Source: Saccharopolyspora flava | GTDB taxonomy: Bacteria; Actinomycetota; Actinomycetes; Mycobacteriales; Pseudonocardiaceae | NCBI RefSeq assembly: GCF_900116135.1 | Contig: NZ_FOZX01000006.1 | Location: 124,001-188,000, forward strand | Direction of reading: 5' to 3' | DNA: 64,000 nt | Shown: positions 46,298 to 54,449 of the stretch, in pieces | Numbering within the stretch: the stretch's first letter is position 1 | Layout of the letters: the number at the start of each line of letters is the position of its first letter | Position numbers and translations under genes: made by a program | The notes under the pieces: generated by a model | The model's input: only the letters and a program-made list of their open reading frames with translations | Database searches by the model: none | What the model was told of the DNA's origin: nothing

Positions 46298-47659
46298 ATG
46301 GCGCTCAAGAAGTTCCCCCTGCCCGACGTCGGCGAGGGGCTGACCGAGGCGGAGATCGTCGGCTGGAAGGTGCAGGCCGGCGAGAACGTCACCGTCAACC
46401 AGGTGATCGTGGAGATCGAGACCGCCAAGGCCTCGGTGGAGCTGCCGTGCCCCTGGGCGGGCACGATCCGCGAACTGCTGGTGGAGCCGGGTCAGACCGT
46501 CGAGGTCGGCACGCCGATCATCAGCATCGAGATGGCCGGGGCCGAGCCCGAACCCGAGCCGGAACCCCAGGAGAGCTCCGGCAAGATCGGTGAGGAGTCG
46601 AACGGCCGCATCGCCACGCTGGTCGGCTACGGTCCGCGGACCTCGTCCGCCAAGCGGCGTCCCCGCAAGGACCGGGTGAACGGCGCTGCCACCGGCGGCG
46701 CGGCCACCAACGGCACCGGCGCGAACGGCGGCGGCACGGCGACCGTCGCGCCGCCGGAACCGCGGACTCCGCAGGTCGAGGAGGTGCGCGGGGCCGTTCC
46801 GCTGGCCAAGCCGCCGGTCCGCAAGCTCGCCAAGGACCTCGGCGTGGACCTGCGGTCGCTGGCCGGGTCCGGCACGGGCGGCGTGATCACCCGCGAGGAC
46901 GTGCGGACCGCGGCCACCCCGTCCGCCTCGACGGCCACCCCGGTGGCGACCCCGTCCGGGGCGCGCGAGCGGCGGGTGCCGATCAAGGGCGTCCGGAAGG
47001 CGACCGCGCAGGCGATGGTGGACAGCGCGTTCACCGCACCGCACGTCACCGAGTTCCTGACCGTCGACGTCACGCCGATGATGGAGCTGCGCGAGCAGCT
47101 CAAGTCGGACCCGGCGTTCCGCGGCGTGAAGATCACGCCGCTGGCGTTCGCGGCCAAGGCGATGTGCCTGGCCGCCCGCCGGACCCCGGACGTCAACGCG
47201 ACCTGGGACGAGGCCGCCGGCGAGATCGTCTACAAGGACTACGTGCACCTCGGGGTCGCCGCGGCCACGCCGCGCGGCCTGGTGGTGCCCAAGGTCCGGG
47301 ACGCCGACGGGATGTCGCTGCGCGAGCTCGCCGAGGCCCTGGAGCAGCTGACCAACACCGCCCGGGACGGCAAGACGGCCCCGGCGGACATGGTCGGCGG
47401 CACGATCACCATCACCAACGTCGGCGTCTTCGGCGTCGACACCGGCACGCCGATCATCAACCCCGGTGAGTCCGCGATCCTCGCGTTCGGCGCGATCCGC
47501 GACATGCCGTGGGTGGTCGACGGCCAGGTGGTGCCGCGCAAGGTCTGCCAGCTCGCGTTGAGCTTCGACCACCGGGTGGTCGACGGTCAGCAGGGTTCCC
47601 AGTACCTCGCCGACGTCGGCGCGCTGCTGGCCAACCCGAGCCTGGCCTTCACCTACTGA
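46298..47659 (+). CDS. bkdC: Dihydrolipoamide acyltransferase E2
   Basis: 453 aa with one N-terminal lipoyl domain (lipoylated K44 in IETAKASVELP), a flexible linker rich in Gly/Thr/Asn/Pro, a peripheral-subunit-binding domain (PPVRKLAKDLGVDLRSLAG) and a catalytic domain ending in SFDHRVVDGQQGS with H425 and D429. It transfers the acyl group from E1 to CoA and scaffolds the complex. The E3 lipoamide dehydrogenase is not nearby and must come from elsewhere. 13 bp after bkdB; a strong terminator follows. Confidence 0.95.
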   Translation: MALKKFPLPDVGEGLTEAEIVGWKVQAGENVTVNQVIVEIETAKASVELPCPWAGTIRELLVEPGQTVEVGTPIISIEMAGAEPEPEPEPQESSGKIGEESNGRIATLVGYGPRTSSAKRRPRKDRVNGAATGGAATNGTGANGGGTATVAPPEPRTPQVEEVRGAVPLAKPPVRKLAKDLGVDLRSLAGSGTGGVITREDVRTAATPSASTATPVATPSGARERRVPIKGVRKATAQAMVDSAFTAPHVTEFLTVDVTPMMELREQLKSDPAFRGVKITPLAFAAKAMCLAARRTPDVNATWDEAAGEIVYKDYVHLGVAAATPRGLVVPKVRDADGMSLRELAEALEQLTNTARDGKTAPADMVGGTITITNVGVFGVDTGTPIINPGESAILAFGAIRDMPWVVDGQVVPRKVCQLALSFDHRVVDGQQGSQYLADVGALLANPSLAFTY

Positions 47660-47671
47660 TCCGCGCGGGAG

Positions 47672-47698
47672 AGCGCCCCCGGAACGTCCGGGGGCGCT
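47672..47698. terminator. Terminator of bkdABC
   Basis: 12-bp perfect arms AGCGCCCCCGGA (47672-47683) and 47687-47698, loop ACG, followed by TTCTC. Placed between convergent genes and can work both ways. Confidence 0.85.
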
Positions 47699-47701
47699 TT
47701 C

Positions 47702-48172
47702 TCATGCGCGCTTGAAGACGCGAACGCCCTGGTCAGGGGTCCACGAGGTGATCACGAGGTGGGTCTGGTCGTCGGCGACGGTGGTGGTGACGACCTCGGT
47801 GAGCGCGCAGCGGAACAGGTGCGCGTCGGACTGCGGCGGCCCGGCCTCGGCGACCCAGGCGGCCTGGTCGTCGCCGGTCACCTCGGTGGCCAGCCCGGAG
47901 ATCTTGACGTCCGGCTCGGTCATCGTGCCGTCGCCGGGATTGGCGTGGATCGCGAACCGCCCGTCGCGCTGCAGGTCGCGGGCCTTGCGCGCGCCCGGCA
48001 TCGAACCGAGCACGAGCTCGTCCCGGTACCAGCCGACCTCGCTGCCGCTGACCCGCGGCGATCCGTCCGCGCGCAGCGTCGCCAGCACGTGGTGCTGCGC
48101 CGATTCGAGTCGTGCCCGAGCGGCCGCGGCCAGCTCGGGTGCCTGTTCGGTGAACTCCCGCCATCCGGTCAC
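47702..48172 (-). CDS. Pyridoxamine 5'-phosphate oxidase-like (PPOX/FMN-binding split barrel) protein
   Basis: 156 aa. The split-barrel pattern is clear: HHVLATLRADGSPRVSGSEV, ELVLGSMPGARKARDLQRDG, VKISGLATEV. Members bind FMN, F420 or haem; the cofactor cannot be told here. The GTG at 48172 is preferred since CAGTCT lies 7 nt upstream (a leaderless pattern); a GTG at 48202 would add ten residues without a ribosome site. Confidence 0.8.
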   Translation of the reverse strand: MTGWREFTEQAPELAAAARARLESAQHHVLATLRADGSPRVSGSEVGWYRDELVLGSMPGARKARDLQRDGRFAIHANPGDGTMTEPDVKISGLATEVTGDDQAAWVAEAGPPQSDAHLFRCALTEVVTTTVADDQTHLVITSWTPDQGVRVFKRA

Positions 48173-48215
48173 GCCGACCAGACTGGCACGGGGGTCCGAC
48201 ACCGCGCGGACAGCG

Positions 48216-48255
48216 GAACGGCCCGCACCATCTCCCCGGATGGTGCGGGCCGTTC
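48216..48255 (-). terminator. Terminator after the small C-terminally basic protein gene
   Basis: 17-bp perfect arms (48216-48232, 48239-48255; loop TCCCCG), 12 bp beyond the stop of the minus-strand gene at 48268. It lies upstream of the PPOX gene and insulates it. Confidence 0.75.
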
Positions 48256-48267
48256 GGCCAAGTCTGC

Positions 48268-48552
48268 TCAGTTGCCCTTGCGGCGACGCCCTCCTCGGCG
48301 GCCTCCGGAGGTCTCGGAGCTCGCGGAACCGGAATCCGAGGTGGTCGAGCCCGCCGACACGGCGACCGGTTCGGCCGCTTCAGCCGGGGTCTCCTGCTCG
48401 GCTTCCTGGGACTTCTGCTCGTCGTACTCGCGGAGAAAATCGAATGCGTGCTTGTCGAAGTCGTGGATGTCGATCTCCGGCAGCTCGCCGAGCTCCTTGT
48501 TGATCTCTCGGAAGATCGGAGTCTCCGCCTCAGGCGTCGTCAACTTCTTCAC
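48268..48552 (-). CDS. Small hypothetical protein with acidic and basic ends
   Basis: 94 aa from GTG at 48552, no domain recognised. The first 45 residues look structured (KKLTTPEAETPIFREINKEL, IDIHDFDKHAFDFLREYDEQ). They are followed by a Glu/Ala/Ser-rich linker and an Arg/Gly tail (GGRRGGRRRKGN) that could bind nucleic acid. GGGAGG lies 8 bp upstream of the GTG. The strong terminator behind it supports a real transcript. Longer frames upstream have poor bias. Confidence 0.6.
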   Translation of the reverse strand: MKKLTTPEAETPIFREINKELGELPEIDIHDFDKHAFDFLREYDEQKSQEAEQETPAEAAEPVAVSAGSTTSDSGSASSETSGGRRGGRRRKGN

Positions 48553-49023
48553 CGCTTCGCCCTCCCGTTCGTCATCGAAGCGTTGGCCGGGCCGAGCTCT
48601 CCCCGCAGAGCCCGTTCGATGTGCTCCGGACCGTCGGTCCTTCACTCATCGGTGGGACGCGTGCCGGTGCTCATCCTGACGCATCGGCACGCAGTTCATC
48701 CAATCGGACGAACCCTGTTGCACCTGTCCACGCACATGGTGCAACAGCGATCACGATCCAGCGAGATGAACCGATCTCACAACGCGGCCAGGCTGCATAC
48801 TGCCCTCAACGGTGTCAACGCCGGTAGCCGTTGTGCCATTCCGCACCGTGTCATATGCCACTGACCTGCGGTTAACCCGCAGAACAAGTTGATCTGCTAG
48901 GGGAATCACCAGAGAACGCGCGAACGGACCGTGCTCCGCTGGGGGTCGGGAGCGCGGCCCGTCCGCTGGTGGCCGGGTCGTCGTGGGGGGCTTTCCGGCG
49001 ACCCGGTGTCTGGTGCGCGGGCG
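48553..49023. other. 471-bp intergenic region with an inverted repeat
   Basis: No supported gene. Perfect 10-bp arms CTGTTGCACC (48715-48724) and GGTGCAACAG (48738-48747) and a shorter CTGCGG-TTAAC-CCGCAG dyad (around 48865) lie upstream of the minus-strand small-protein gene and beyond the SCP2 stop. They could be operators or terminators. Confidence 0.45.
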
Positions 49024-49581
49024 TCACGCCCTCGGGATCTGGAACAGCTTGGGCAGGTTGACGGCGAAGCCGATGTCCCCGGCGAGCCGGACCCGACGGG
49101 ACATCACCAGCTTCGGGGCGGTGGTGTTGCCCGAGGTCAGCTGGAGGAAGTCGAGCGGGGTCATGGTGATGGTGACCGTGGGCGAGTCGTGCTGGGCGCC
49201 CTTGGTCACCCGGCAGCGGCCGTCGGCCAGCTCGCACTGGAAGTGCAGCAGGTCGTCGGCCTTGCCGATCCGCCAGTTCACGACGGCGTGCCTGCGCTTG
49301 GCGTGTTCGGGCTGGTAGTGCTCGCTCATGCGCCGGAAGATCTCGTCGAGGATGCGCTCGCGCAGCGCGGGTTCGGCGAGCACGGCGTTGAGCTGGTCGA
49401 CCGACGAACGGGAGATCAGCCGGGCGAACTGCTCGGGGGTGAGCGCGCTGAGATCGAGGTCGTCGTGGGCGGCGCTCTCGGAGGCGGCGTGCAGCAGCCG
49501 GACCAGCTCGGCCTTGTCGGTCGCGCGGGGGTCGACGTCGGCGAGGGTCGAGGGCTCGGGGTCCGATCGGGACTGCGGCAA
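49024..49581 (-). CDS. SCP2 sterol-carrier domain protein
   Basis: About 185 aa. A helical N-terminal half is followed by an SCP2-like lipid-binding fold: VVNWRIGKADDLLHFQCELA, DSPTVTITMTPLDFLQLTSG and AGDIGFAVNLPKLF. Such proteins bind fatty acyl or sterol ligands. Divergent from a TetR gene, with fatty-acid genes nearby. The start is uncertain: TTG at 49581 has GGAGG eight bases upstream; TTG at 49596 or GTG at 49590 are alternatives. Confidence 0.85.
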   Translation of the reverse strand: MPQSRSDPEPSTLADVDPRATDKAELVRLLHAASESAAHDDLDLSALTPEQFARLISRSSVDQLNAVLAEPALRERILDEIFRRMSEHYQPEHAKRRHAVVNWRIGKADDLLHFQCELADGRCRVTKGAQHDSPTVTITMTPLDFLQLTSGNTTAPKLVMSRRVRLAGDIGFAVNLPKLFQIPRA

Positions 49582-49607
49582 CGCTGCCACCTCCAAAGCT
49601 ACTGGGG

Positions 49608-49633
49608 AGTAAGACTACGTCCGAGTAGGTTGG
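49608..49633. promoter_or_regulatory. Candidate TetR operator, site 2
   Basis: AGTAAGACTACGTCCGAGTAGGTTGG contains a CTAC/GTAG dyad and the half-site GAGTAGGTTGG, similar to GGGTAGGTTAG in the palindrome at 52716-52739. An extra half-site CTAACCT lies at 49665-49671. All between the divergent SCP2 and TetR genes. Confidence 0.4.
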
Positions 49634-49699
49634 CGGGCAAGCCGCACGAACTTGAGTCGCTCCACTAACCTGAGGCGAATTACCAGCGTATGAGGTGAG

Positions 49700-50371
49700 A
49701 TGGAAGAACATCGGGACAGCGAGCGCCCCCGGTCCCGGCGCCTGCCCAGGGAGGTGCGGGAGCGTCAGATTCTCGACGCGGCCGTGGAGGTGTTCGCCAA
49801 GCACGGGTTCCACAACGCGTCGATGGACGAGATCGCCGAGACCGCGAGCATCTCGAAACCGATGCTCTACGCCTACCTCGGCGCCAAGGACGAGCTGTTC
49901 ATCGCCTGCGTCCGGCGCGAGGCGGCGAAGCTCGTCGAGGCCATCGGCGCCGACATCGGCGAGGTCGCGACCCCGGCCGATCAGCTCTGGCACCGGCTGC
50001 ACATGTTCTTCGAGTACGTGCAGGTCAACAAGGCCGGGTGGCAGCTGCTGCACCGCCAGGGCGACGTGCCCGGCGAGCCCTACGTCCAGGAGCTCTCCGA
50101 GTGGCGGGAACGCGCCACCGACCTGATCGCGGCGCTGCTGGCCGAGGCCACCACGCAGTCGCCCCAGCCGATGCAGTCCGAGCAGACCGAACCCTTCGCC
50201 GCCGCCCTGGTGGGCGCGGGCGAGGCCCTGGTCGAGTGGTGGTTCCAGCACCCCGACTTCACGGCCGAGGGCATGGCCATGCGGCTGATGAACATGCTCT
50301 GGCTCGGCTTCGGCGAACTCGTCGAAGGCCGCTCCTGGTTCCCCACCGCGGAAACCCCCACCCCGTCCTGA
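49700..50371 (+). CDS. TetR family transcriptional regulator
   Basis: 223 aa. TetR helix-turn-helix: RQILDAAVEVFAKHGFHNAS, MDEIAETASISKPMLYAYLG. The ligand domain contains FFEYVQVNKAGWQLLHRQGD, typical of actinobacterial regulators of lipid genes. It lies between SCP2 and the MaoC-FabG-thiolase genes, suggesting control of fatty-acid degradation or modification; see the shared operator pattern. ATG at 49700 follows GAGGTGAG. Confidence 0.9.
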   Translation: MEEHRDSERPRSRRLPREVRERQILDAAVEVFAKHGFHNASMDEIAETASISKPMLYAYLGAKDELFIACVRREAAKLVEAIGADIGEVATPADQLWHRLHMFFEYVQVNKAGWQLLHRQGDVPGEPYVQELSEWRERATDLIAALLAEATTQSPQPMQSEQTEPFAAALVGAGEALVEWWFQHPDFTAEGMAMRLMNMLWLGFGELVEGRSWFPTAETPTPS

Positions 50372-50376
50372 CCCAC

Positions 50377-50460
50377 CCCGAGGACAAAACCTGCGGTATT
50401 CGACCGGACGAATACCGCAGGTTTTGACCGGTCAAAACCTGCGGTATTCGCCGCGAGGAC
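50377..50460. repeat. Palindromic repeat, CTGCGG family, copy 3
   Basis: CAAAACCTGCGGTATTCGAC, its inverse GAATACCGCAGGTTTTGACC, and a third CAAAACCTGCGGTATTCG in tandem between the convergent TetR and MaoC genes. Direct and inverted units match the copies at 12.7 and 23.7 kb. Confidence 0.8.
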
Positions 50461-50466
50461 TTCTCG

Positions 50467-51303
50467 TCAGGCCGTGACGGAGCCCGTGAGGTGGGGTTTT
50501 CCGGAGCGGGAGTGCAGGGCGAAGTCCCAGCCCGCGGCGGTCCGGCGCATCGTGAAGTCGGCCTTCGACGGCAGCAGCAGCGGCTTGGCGAAGTCGACGT
50601 CCACGGTGAACGCCTCCGGCAGACGCCCCTCCAGGGCCGCCAGGCAGCGGGCCTTGGACCACATGCCGTGCGCGATCGCCTTCGGGAAGCCGAAGGCCTT
50701 CGCGGTCAGCGCGTGCAGGTGGATCGGGTTCCGGTCACCGGACACCGCCGCGTACTCGCGGCCGAGACCGGCGGGCACCCGCCAGGTCCCCGAGGGCGAA
50801 CCCGGCTCGATCTCCCGGCGCGGCTTCTGCGGGGCGCTCTCGTCCCGCTTGCCCACGCGCAGGTAGGTGGAGGTCTCCCGCCACACGACCTCGCCGTCCA
50901 CGCTGGTCTCGGTGACCACGTCGAACTGCTTGCCCTTCGGGTGCGGGCGCAGGTCGGCGACCTTGACCACCTGGGTCAGCTCGTCGGTCACCAGCACCGG
51001 CCGGTCCTGCTGGATCCGGTTGGCCACGTGCACCAGGCCGACCAGCGGGAACGGGAAGCCCTTGTCGGTCATCAGCTGCACCGACGCGGGGAACGACAGG
51101 ATGTGCGGGTAGGTGACCGGCAGCTCGTCGCGCAGCCTGAACCCGCAGACCCGGTTGTACTCGGCCAGCTCGACGGGGTCGACGGTGATCCCGCGCCGCA
51201 CGTACTCGGTCTCCGGCAGCTCGCCGCCGCGCCGGGTCGGGCCGGTCGCGGCGGCCTTGAGGTACAGCGGCCCCAGGCTGGGAGCGGTGGAAAGTTCCGG
51301 CAT
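50467..51303 (-). CDS. MaoC family (R)-3-hydroxyacyl dehydratase (HtdX-like)
   Basis: 278 aa, two hot-dog halves. The C-terminal half keeps the hydratase-2 motif AVSGDRNPIHLHALTAKAFG with catalytic Asp and His, and IAHGMW. The N-terminal half (VDPVELAEYNRVCGFRLRDE) is the degenerate partner. It hydrates or dehydrates 2-enoyl-CoA/ACP. Position beside FabG4 and thiolase matches Rv0241c-Rv0242c-Rv0243. ATG at 51303 has GGAGGG 5 bp upstream; 14 bp after the reductase stop, so co-transcribed with it. Confidence 0.92.
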   Translation of the reverse strand: MPELSTAPSLGPLYLKAAATGPTRRGGELPETEYVRRGITVDPVELAEYNRVCGFRLRDELPVTYPHILSFPASVQLMTDKGFPFPLVGLVHVANRIQQDRPVLVTDELTQVVKVADLRPHPKGKQFDVVTETSVDGEVVWRETSTYLRVGKRDESAPQKPRREIEPGSPSGTWRVPAGLGREYAAVSGDRNPIHLHALTAKAFGFPKAIAHGMWSKARCLAALEGRLPEAFTVDVDFAKPLLLPSKADFTMRRTAAGWDFALHSRSGKPHLTGSVTA

Positions 51304-51317
51304 CGTCCCTCCAGACC

Positions 51318-52649
51318 TCAGGCGCCGAGCAGGCTCTGGCCGCAGACCCGGACCACGTTGCCGTTCACGCCGGCCGACGCGGGGTTGGCGTACCAGGCGA
51401 TGGTCTCGGCCACGTCGATCGGCTTGCCGCCCTGCGACATGCTGTTCATCCGGCGACCGGCCTCCCGCACGAACAGCGGGATCGCGGCGGTCATCTTGGT
51501 CTCGATGAAGCCCGGCGCGACGGCGTTGATGGTGGCGCCCTTCTTCGCGGCCAGCGGCGCGGTGGACTGCACGTGGCCGATCACGCCGGCCTTCGAGGTC
51601 GCGTAGTTGCCCTGGCCGACGTTGCCCGCGATGCCGCTCATCGACGACACGCAGATGATCCGGCCGCCGGGACGCAGCGGCGAGTCCTTGCTCAGCAGCT
51701 TCTCGTCGATGCGCTCCTGGGAGGCCAGGTTCACCGCGATCACCGCGTCCCACTGGGCCTCGCTCATCCGGCCGATCGTCTTGTCGCGGGTGATGCCCGC
51801 GTTGTGCACGACGATGTCGAGGCCGTCGTGCCGCTCGCGGAAGTGCTCGGCGAGCTTGTCCGGCGCGTCGTCGGCGGTGATGTCGAGCTGCAGCGTCGAG
51901 CCGCCGATGCGGTTGGCGACCTCGGCGAGCTCACCGCCCTGCGCCGGGACGTCGAGGCACACCACGTGCGCGCCGTCGCGGGCCAGCGTCTCGGCGATGG
52001 CCGCGCCGATGCCCCGGGAGGCGCCGGTGACCAGCGCGATCTTGTCCTGCAGCGGGCGGTCCTGGGCGATCTCCGGCACGTCGGCCTTGCCGATGCGCAC
52101 GACCTGGCCGGACACGTAGGCGGACTTGCCGGACAGCAGGAACCGCAGCGTGGAGTCGGTGGCCTTCTCGGCGCCCTCGGCGACGTAGACCAGCTGCGCG
52201 GTGGCGCCGCGCTTGAGCTCCTTGCCCGCGGTGCGGGTGAAGCCCTCCAGGGCGCGCTGCGCGGTGGCCGCGCGCGTGTCGGACAGGGTCTCCGGCTGGG
52301 TGCCGAGCACGATCAGGCGCCCGCAGCGGTCGATCTGGCGGATGGCGGGGCCGAAGAAGTCGTACAGCTCGCGCAGGCCCTGGCTGGAGGTGATGCCGGT
52401 GGCGTCGAAGACCAGCGCGGCGTAGCGCTCGTCGTCGGTGCGCTCCTTGCGCACGTCGGCGCCGACGTCCTGCAGCGTCGCGTTGACCGAGTCGGCGAGC
52501 CTGCCCGAACCGCCGAGCAGCACCGGCCCGGCGATCAGCGGCTCGCCCGGCTTGAAGCGGCGCAGCGGGGTCGGGTTGGGCAGCCCCAGCTTCTTGACGA
52601 ACTGGCGCCCGAACGCGGACTGGGTGAACTGCAGGTATCGATCGGACAT
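51318..52649 (-). CDS. fabG4: High-molecular-weight 3-oxoacyl-ACP/CoA reductase (FabG4-like)
   Basis: 443 aa. A degenerate flavodoxin-like N-terminal domain (about 1-200, including GTQPETLSDTRAATAQRALE) precedes a full SDR domain: GASRGIGAAIAETLARDGAH (NAD(P)-binding TGxxxGIG), NAGITRDKTIGRM and SSMSGIAGNVGQGNYATSKA with catalytic Ser, Tyr and Lys. HMwFabG enzymes use NADH and act on acyl-CoA. ATG at 52649 lies about 67 bp from the palindromic operator. First gene of the fabG4-maoC transcript, divergent from the thiolase. Confidence 0.94.
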   Translation of the reverse strand: MSDRYLQFTQSAFGRQFVKKLGLPNPTPLRRFKPGEPLIAGPVLLGGSGRLADSVNATLQDVGADVRKERTDDERYAALVFDATGITSSQGLRELYDFFGPAIRQIDRCGRLIVLGTQPETLSDTRAATAQRALEGFTRTAGKELKRGATAQLVYVAEGAEKATDSTLRFLLSGKSAYVSGQVVRIGKADVPEIAQDRPLQDKIALVTGASRGIGAAIAETLARDGAHVVCLDVPAQGGELAEVANRIGGSTLQLDITADDAPDKLAEHFRERHDGLDIVVHNAGITRDKTIGRMSEAQWDAVIAVNLASQERIDEKLLSKDSPLRPGGRIICVSSMSGIAGNVGQGNYATSKAGVIGHVQSTAPLAAKKGATINAVAPGFIETKMTAAIPLFVREAGRRMNSMSQGGKPIDVAETIAWYANPASAGVNGNVVRVCGQSLLGA

Positions 52650-52715
52650 CTCTGGACACTCCCGAGGAGGCGGTTCATGAGGGTTCGGACACGAAGTCGC
52701 ACGGTCACTCGACGG

Positions 52716-52739
52716 CTAACTTACCCGCGGGTAGGTTAG
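52716..52739. promoter_or_regulatory. 24-bp palindromic operator between fabG4 and thiolase
   Basis: CTAAC-T-TACCCG / CGGGTA-G-GTTAG: 11 of 12 positions in each arm are paired. It lies exactly in the divergent promoter region of two lipid genes and resembles TetR/FadR-type operators. Half-sites recur before the TetR gene at 49.7 kb. Confidence 0.65.
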
Positions 52740-52775
52740 ATTGGCCAGGAACGAACCAGCAACGAGGGAGCAGAT

Positions 52776-54053
52776 ATGGCCACCGCTCGGCGAGTCGCGA
52801 TCCTCGGCGGCAATCGGATCCCGTTCGCGCGATCCGGCGGCCCCTTCGCTCGCGCCTCCAACCAGGACATGCTCACCGCCGCGCTCGACGGGCTCGTGGC
52901 CCGCTTCGGGCTGGCCGACAAGACCGTCGACGAGTTCGTCGCCGGCGCCGTGCTCAAGCACAGCCGCGACTTCAACCTCGCGCGGGAGACCGTCCTCGGG
53001 TCCCAGCTCGACCCGCGCACCCCCGCCCACGACGTGCAGATGGCCTGCGCGACCGGCCTAGAGGCCGTCGTCTCGGTCGCCAACAAGATCGCGCTCGGCC
53101 AGATCGAGGTCGGCATCGGCGGCGGCGTCGACTCCGCCAGCGACGCGCCGATCGCCGTCAACGACGACTTCCGCCGCGTGCTGCTCAAGGCCAACCACGC
53201 CAAGACCACCGGCGCCAAGATCAAGGCGCTGGCCGGGGCCCGGCCAGGGCACGTCGTGCCGGAGATCCCGCAGAACTCCGAGCCGCGCACCGGCCTGTCG
53301 ATGGGTGAGCACGCCGCGAAGACCGCGCTGGCCTGGGAGATCACCCGCGAGGCCCAGGACGAGCTGGCCGCGCGCAGCCACCACCGGCTCGCCGCCGCCT
53401 ACGACCGCGGCTTCTTCGACGACCTGATGACCTCGTTCCAGGGCCTGGCCAAGGACCAGAACCTGCGCGCGGACAGCTCCGTCGAGAAGCTCGCCAAGCT
53501 CAAGCCGGTCTTCGGCAAGGGCGAGGGCGCGACCATGACCGCGGGCAACTCGACCCCGCTGACCGACGGCGCCTCCACGGTGCTGCTGGCCAGCGAGGAG
53601 TGGGCCAAGGCCAACAACATCCCGGTGCTGGCCTACCTGTCGGACATCGCGCCGGCCGCCGTCGACCACGTCAGCGGCGACGAGGGTCTGCTGATGGCCC
53701 CGGCCTACGCCGTGCCGAAGCTGCTCGACCGCAACGACCTGCAGCTGGGCGACTTCGACTTCTACGAGATCCACGAGGCCTTCGCCTCGCAGGTGCTCGC
53801 GACGCTGAAGGCCTGGCAGGACCCCGAGTTCTGCAAGAACAGGCTCGGCCGCGACAAGGTCCTCGGCGACATCGACACGGCGAAGCTCAACGTCAACGGC
53901 TCCTCGCTGGCTGCGGGCCACCCGTTCGCCGCCACCGGCGGCCGCATCGTCGCGACCCTGGCCAAGCTCCTCGCCGAGAAGGGCAAGGGCAAGGGCCTCG
54001 TCTCGATCTGCGCCGCGGGCGGCCAGGGCCTCACCGCCATCATCGAGCGCTGA
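52776..54053 (+). CDS. Acetyl-CoA acetyltransferase (thiolase, FadA2-like)
   Basis: 425 aa. The nucleophile C91 is in MACATGLEAV, H382 in LAAGHPFAATGGR and the second catalytic Cys C412 in ICAAGGQGLT. It makes or cleaves 3-oxoacyl-CoA. The match to fadA2, next to fabG4 and htdX in mycobacteria, is good, though here it is divergent rather than in the same direction. ATG at 52776 follows GAGGGAGCA. A hairpin terminator follows. Confidence 0.94.
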   Translation: MATARRVAILGGNRIPFARSGGPFARASNQDMLTAALDGLVARFGLADKTVDEFVAGAVLKHSRDFNLARETVLGSQLDPRTPAHDVQMACATGLEAVVSVANKIALGQIEVGIGGGVDSASDAPIAVNDDFRRVLLKANHAKTTGAKIKALAGARPGHVVPEIPQNSEPRTGLSMGEHAAKTALAWEITREAQDELAARSHHRLAAAYDRGFFDDLMTSFQGLAKDQNLRADSSVEKLAKLKPVFGKGEGATMTAGNSTPLTDGASTVLLASEEWAKANNIPVLAYLSDIAPAAVDHVSGDEGLLMAPAYAVPKLLDRNDLQLGDFDFYEIHEAFASQVLATLKAWQDPEFCKNRLGRDKVLGDIDTAKLNVNGSSLAAGHPFAATGGRIVATLAKLLAEKGKGKGLVSICAAGGQGLTAIIER

Positions 54054-54082
54054 CCGGCTCTACTCCCGCAACAACCCCAGCG

Positions 54083-54120
54083 AAAGCCCCCGGAGACCAC
54101 CCAGGTCACCGGGGGCTTTT
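54083..54120 (+). terminator. Thiolase terminator
   Basis: AAGCCCCCGG (54084-54093) pairs with CCGGGGGCTT (54109-54118), with extra GACC/GGTC pairing inside, ending in TTTT. Confidence 0.85.
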
Positions 54121-54214
54121 CACCTCTCCATCACCCCGAATACCCCTCTCTAGCAAAACCCCAATACACCCGAATACTCCCCGAGGAACGACCCGATCCC
54201 GCCGGGGGTGACCC

Positions 54215-54307
54215 GAATACTCCGGTAATCCGGCACCCGAATACGGTGGTATTCCGTGTCGTGGACGGATTACCGCCGTAATCGGGGACCCGATTACCGG
54301 AGTAATC
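54215..54307. repeat. Array of four 16-bp palindromes GAWTAC-N4-GTAWTC
   Basis: GAATACTCCGGTAATC (54215-54230), GAATACGGTGGTATTC (54239-54254), GATTACCGCCGTAATC (54268-54283) and GATTACCGGAGTAATC (54292-54307). Start-to-start spacings are 24, 29 and 24 bp. Single half-sites of the GAATAC type occur just upstream (around 54135 and 54171). The array lies between the thiolase terminator and the ATPase gene, ending 142 bp before its start. Copies 1 and 4 are also near-complementary to each other. Confidence 0.85.
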
Positions 54308-54449
54308 CGGTCAACCACCCGGGTGGGTGTCCGACCGGGGGTTGAGGGGGAGCCGAGTTCGGGTGGGAGGTGGCGGGGGTCAACACGGGATACCGGAATC
54401 TCGCGAAGTATCGAATTCGCGCTAGAGACGGGGATACAGTCCGACGGTT

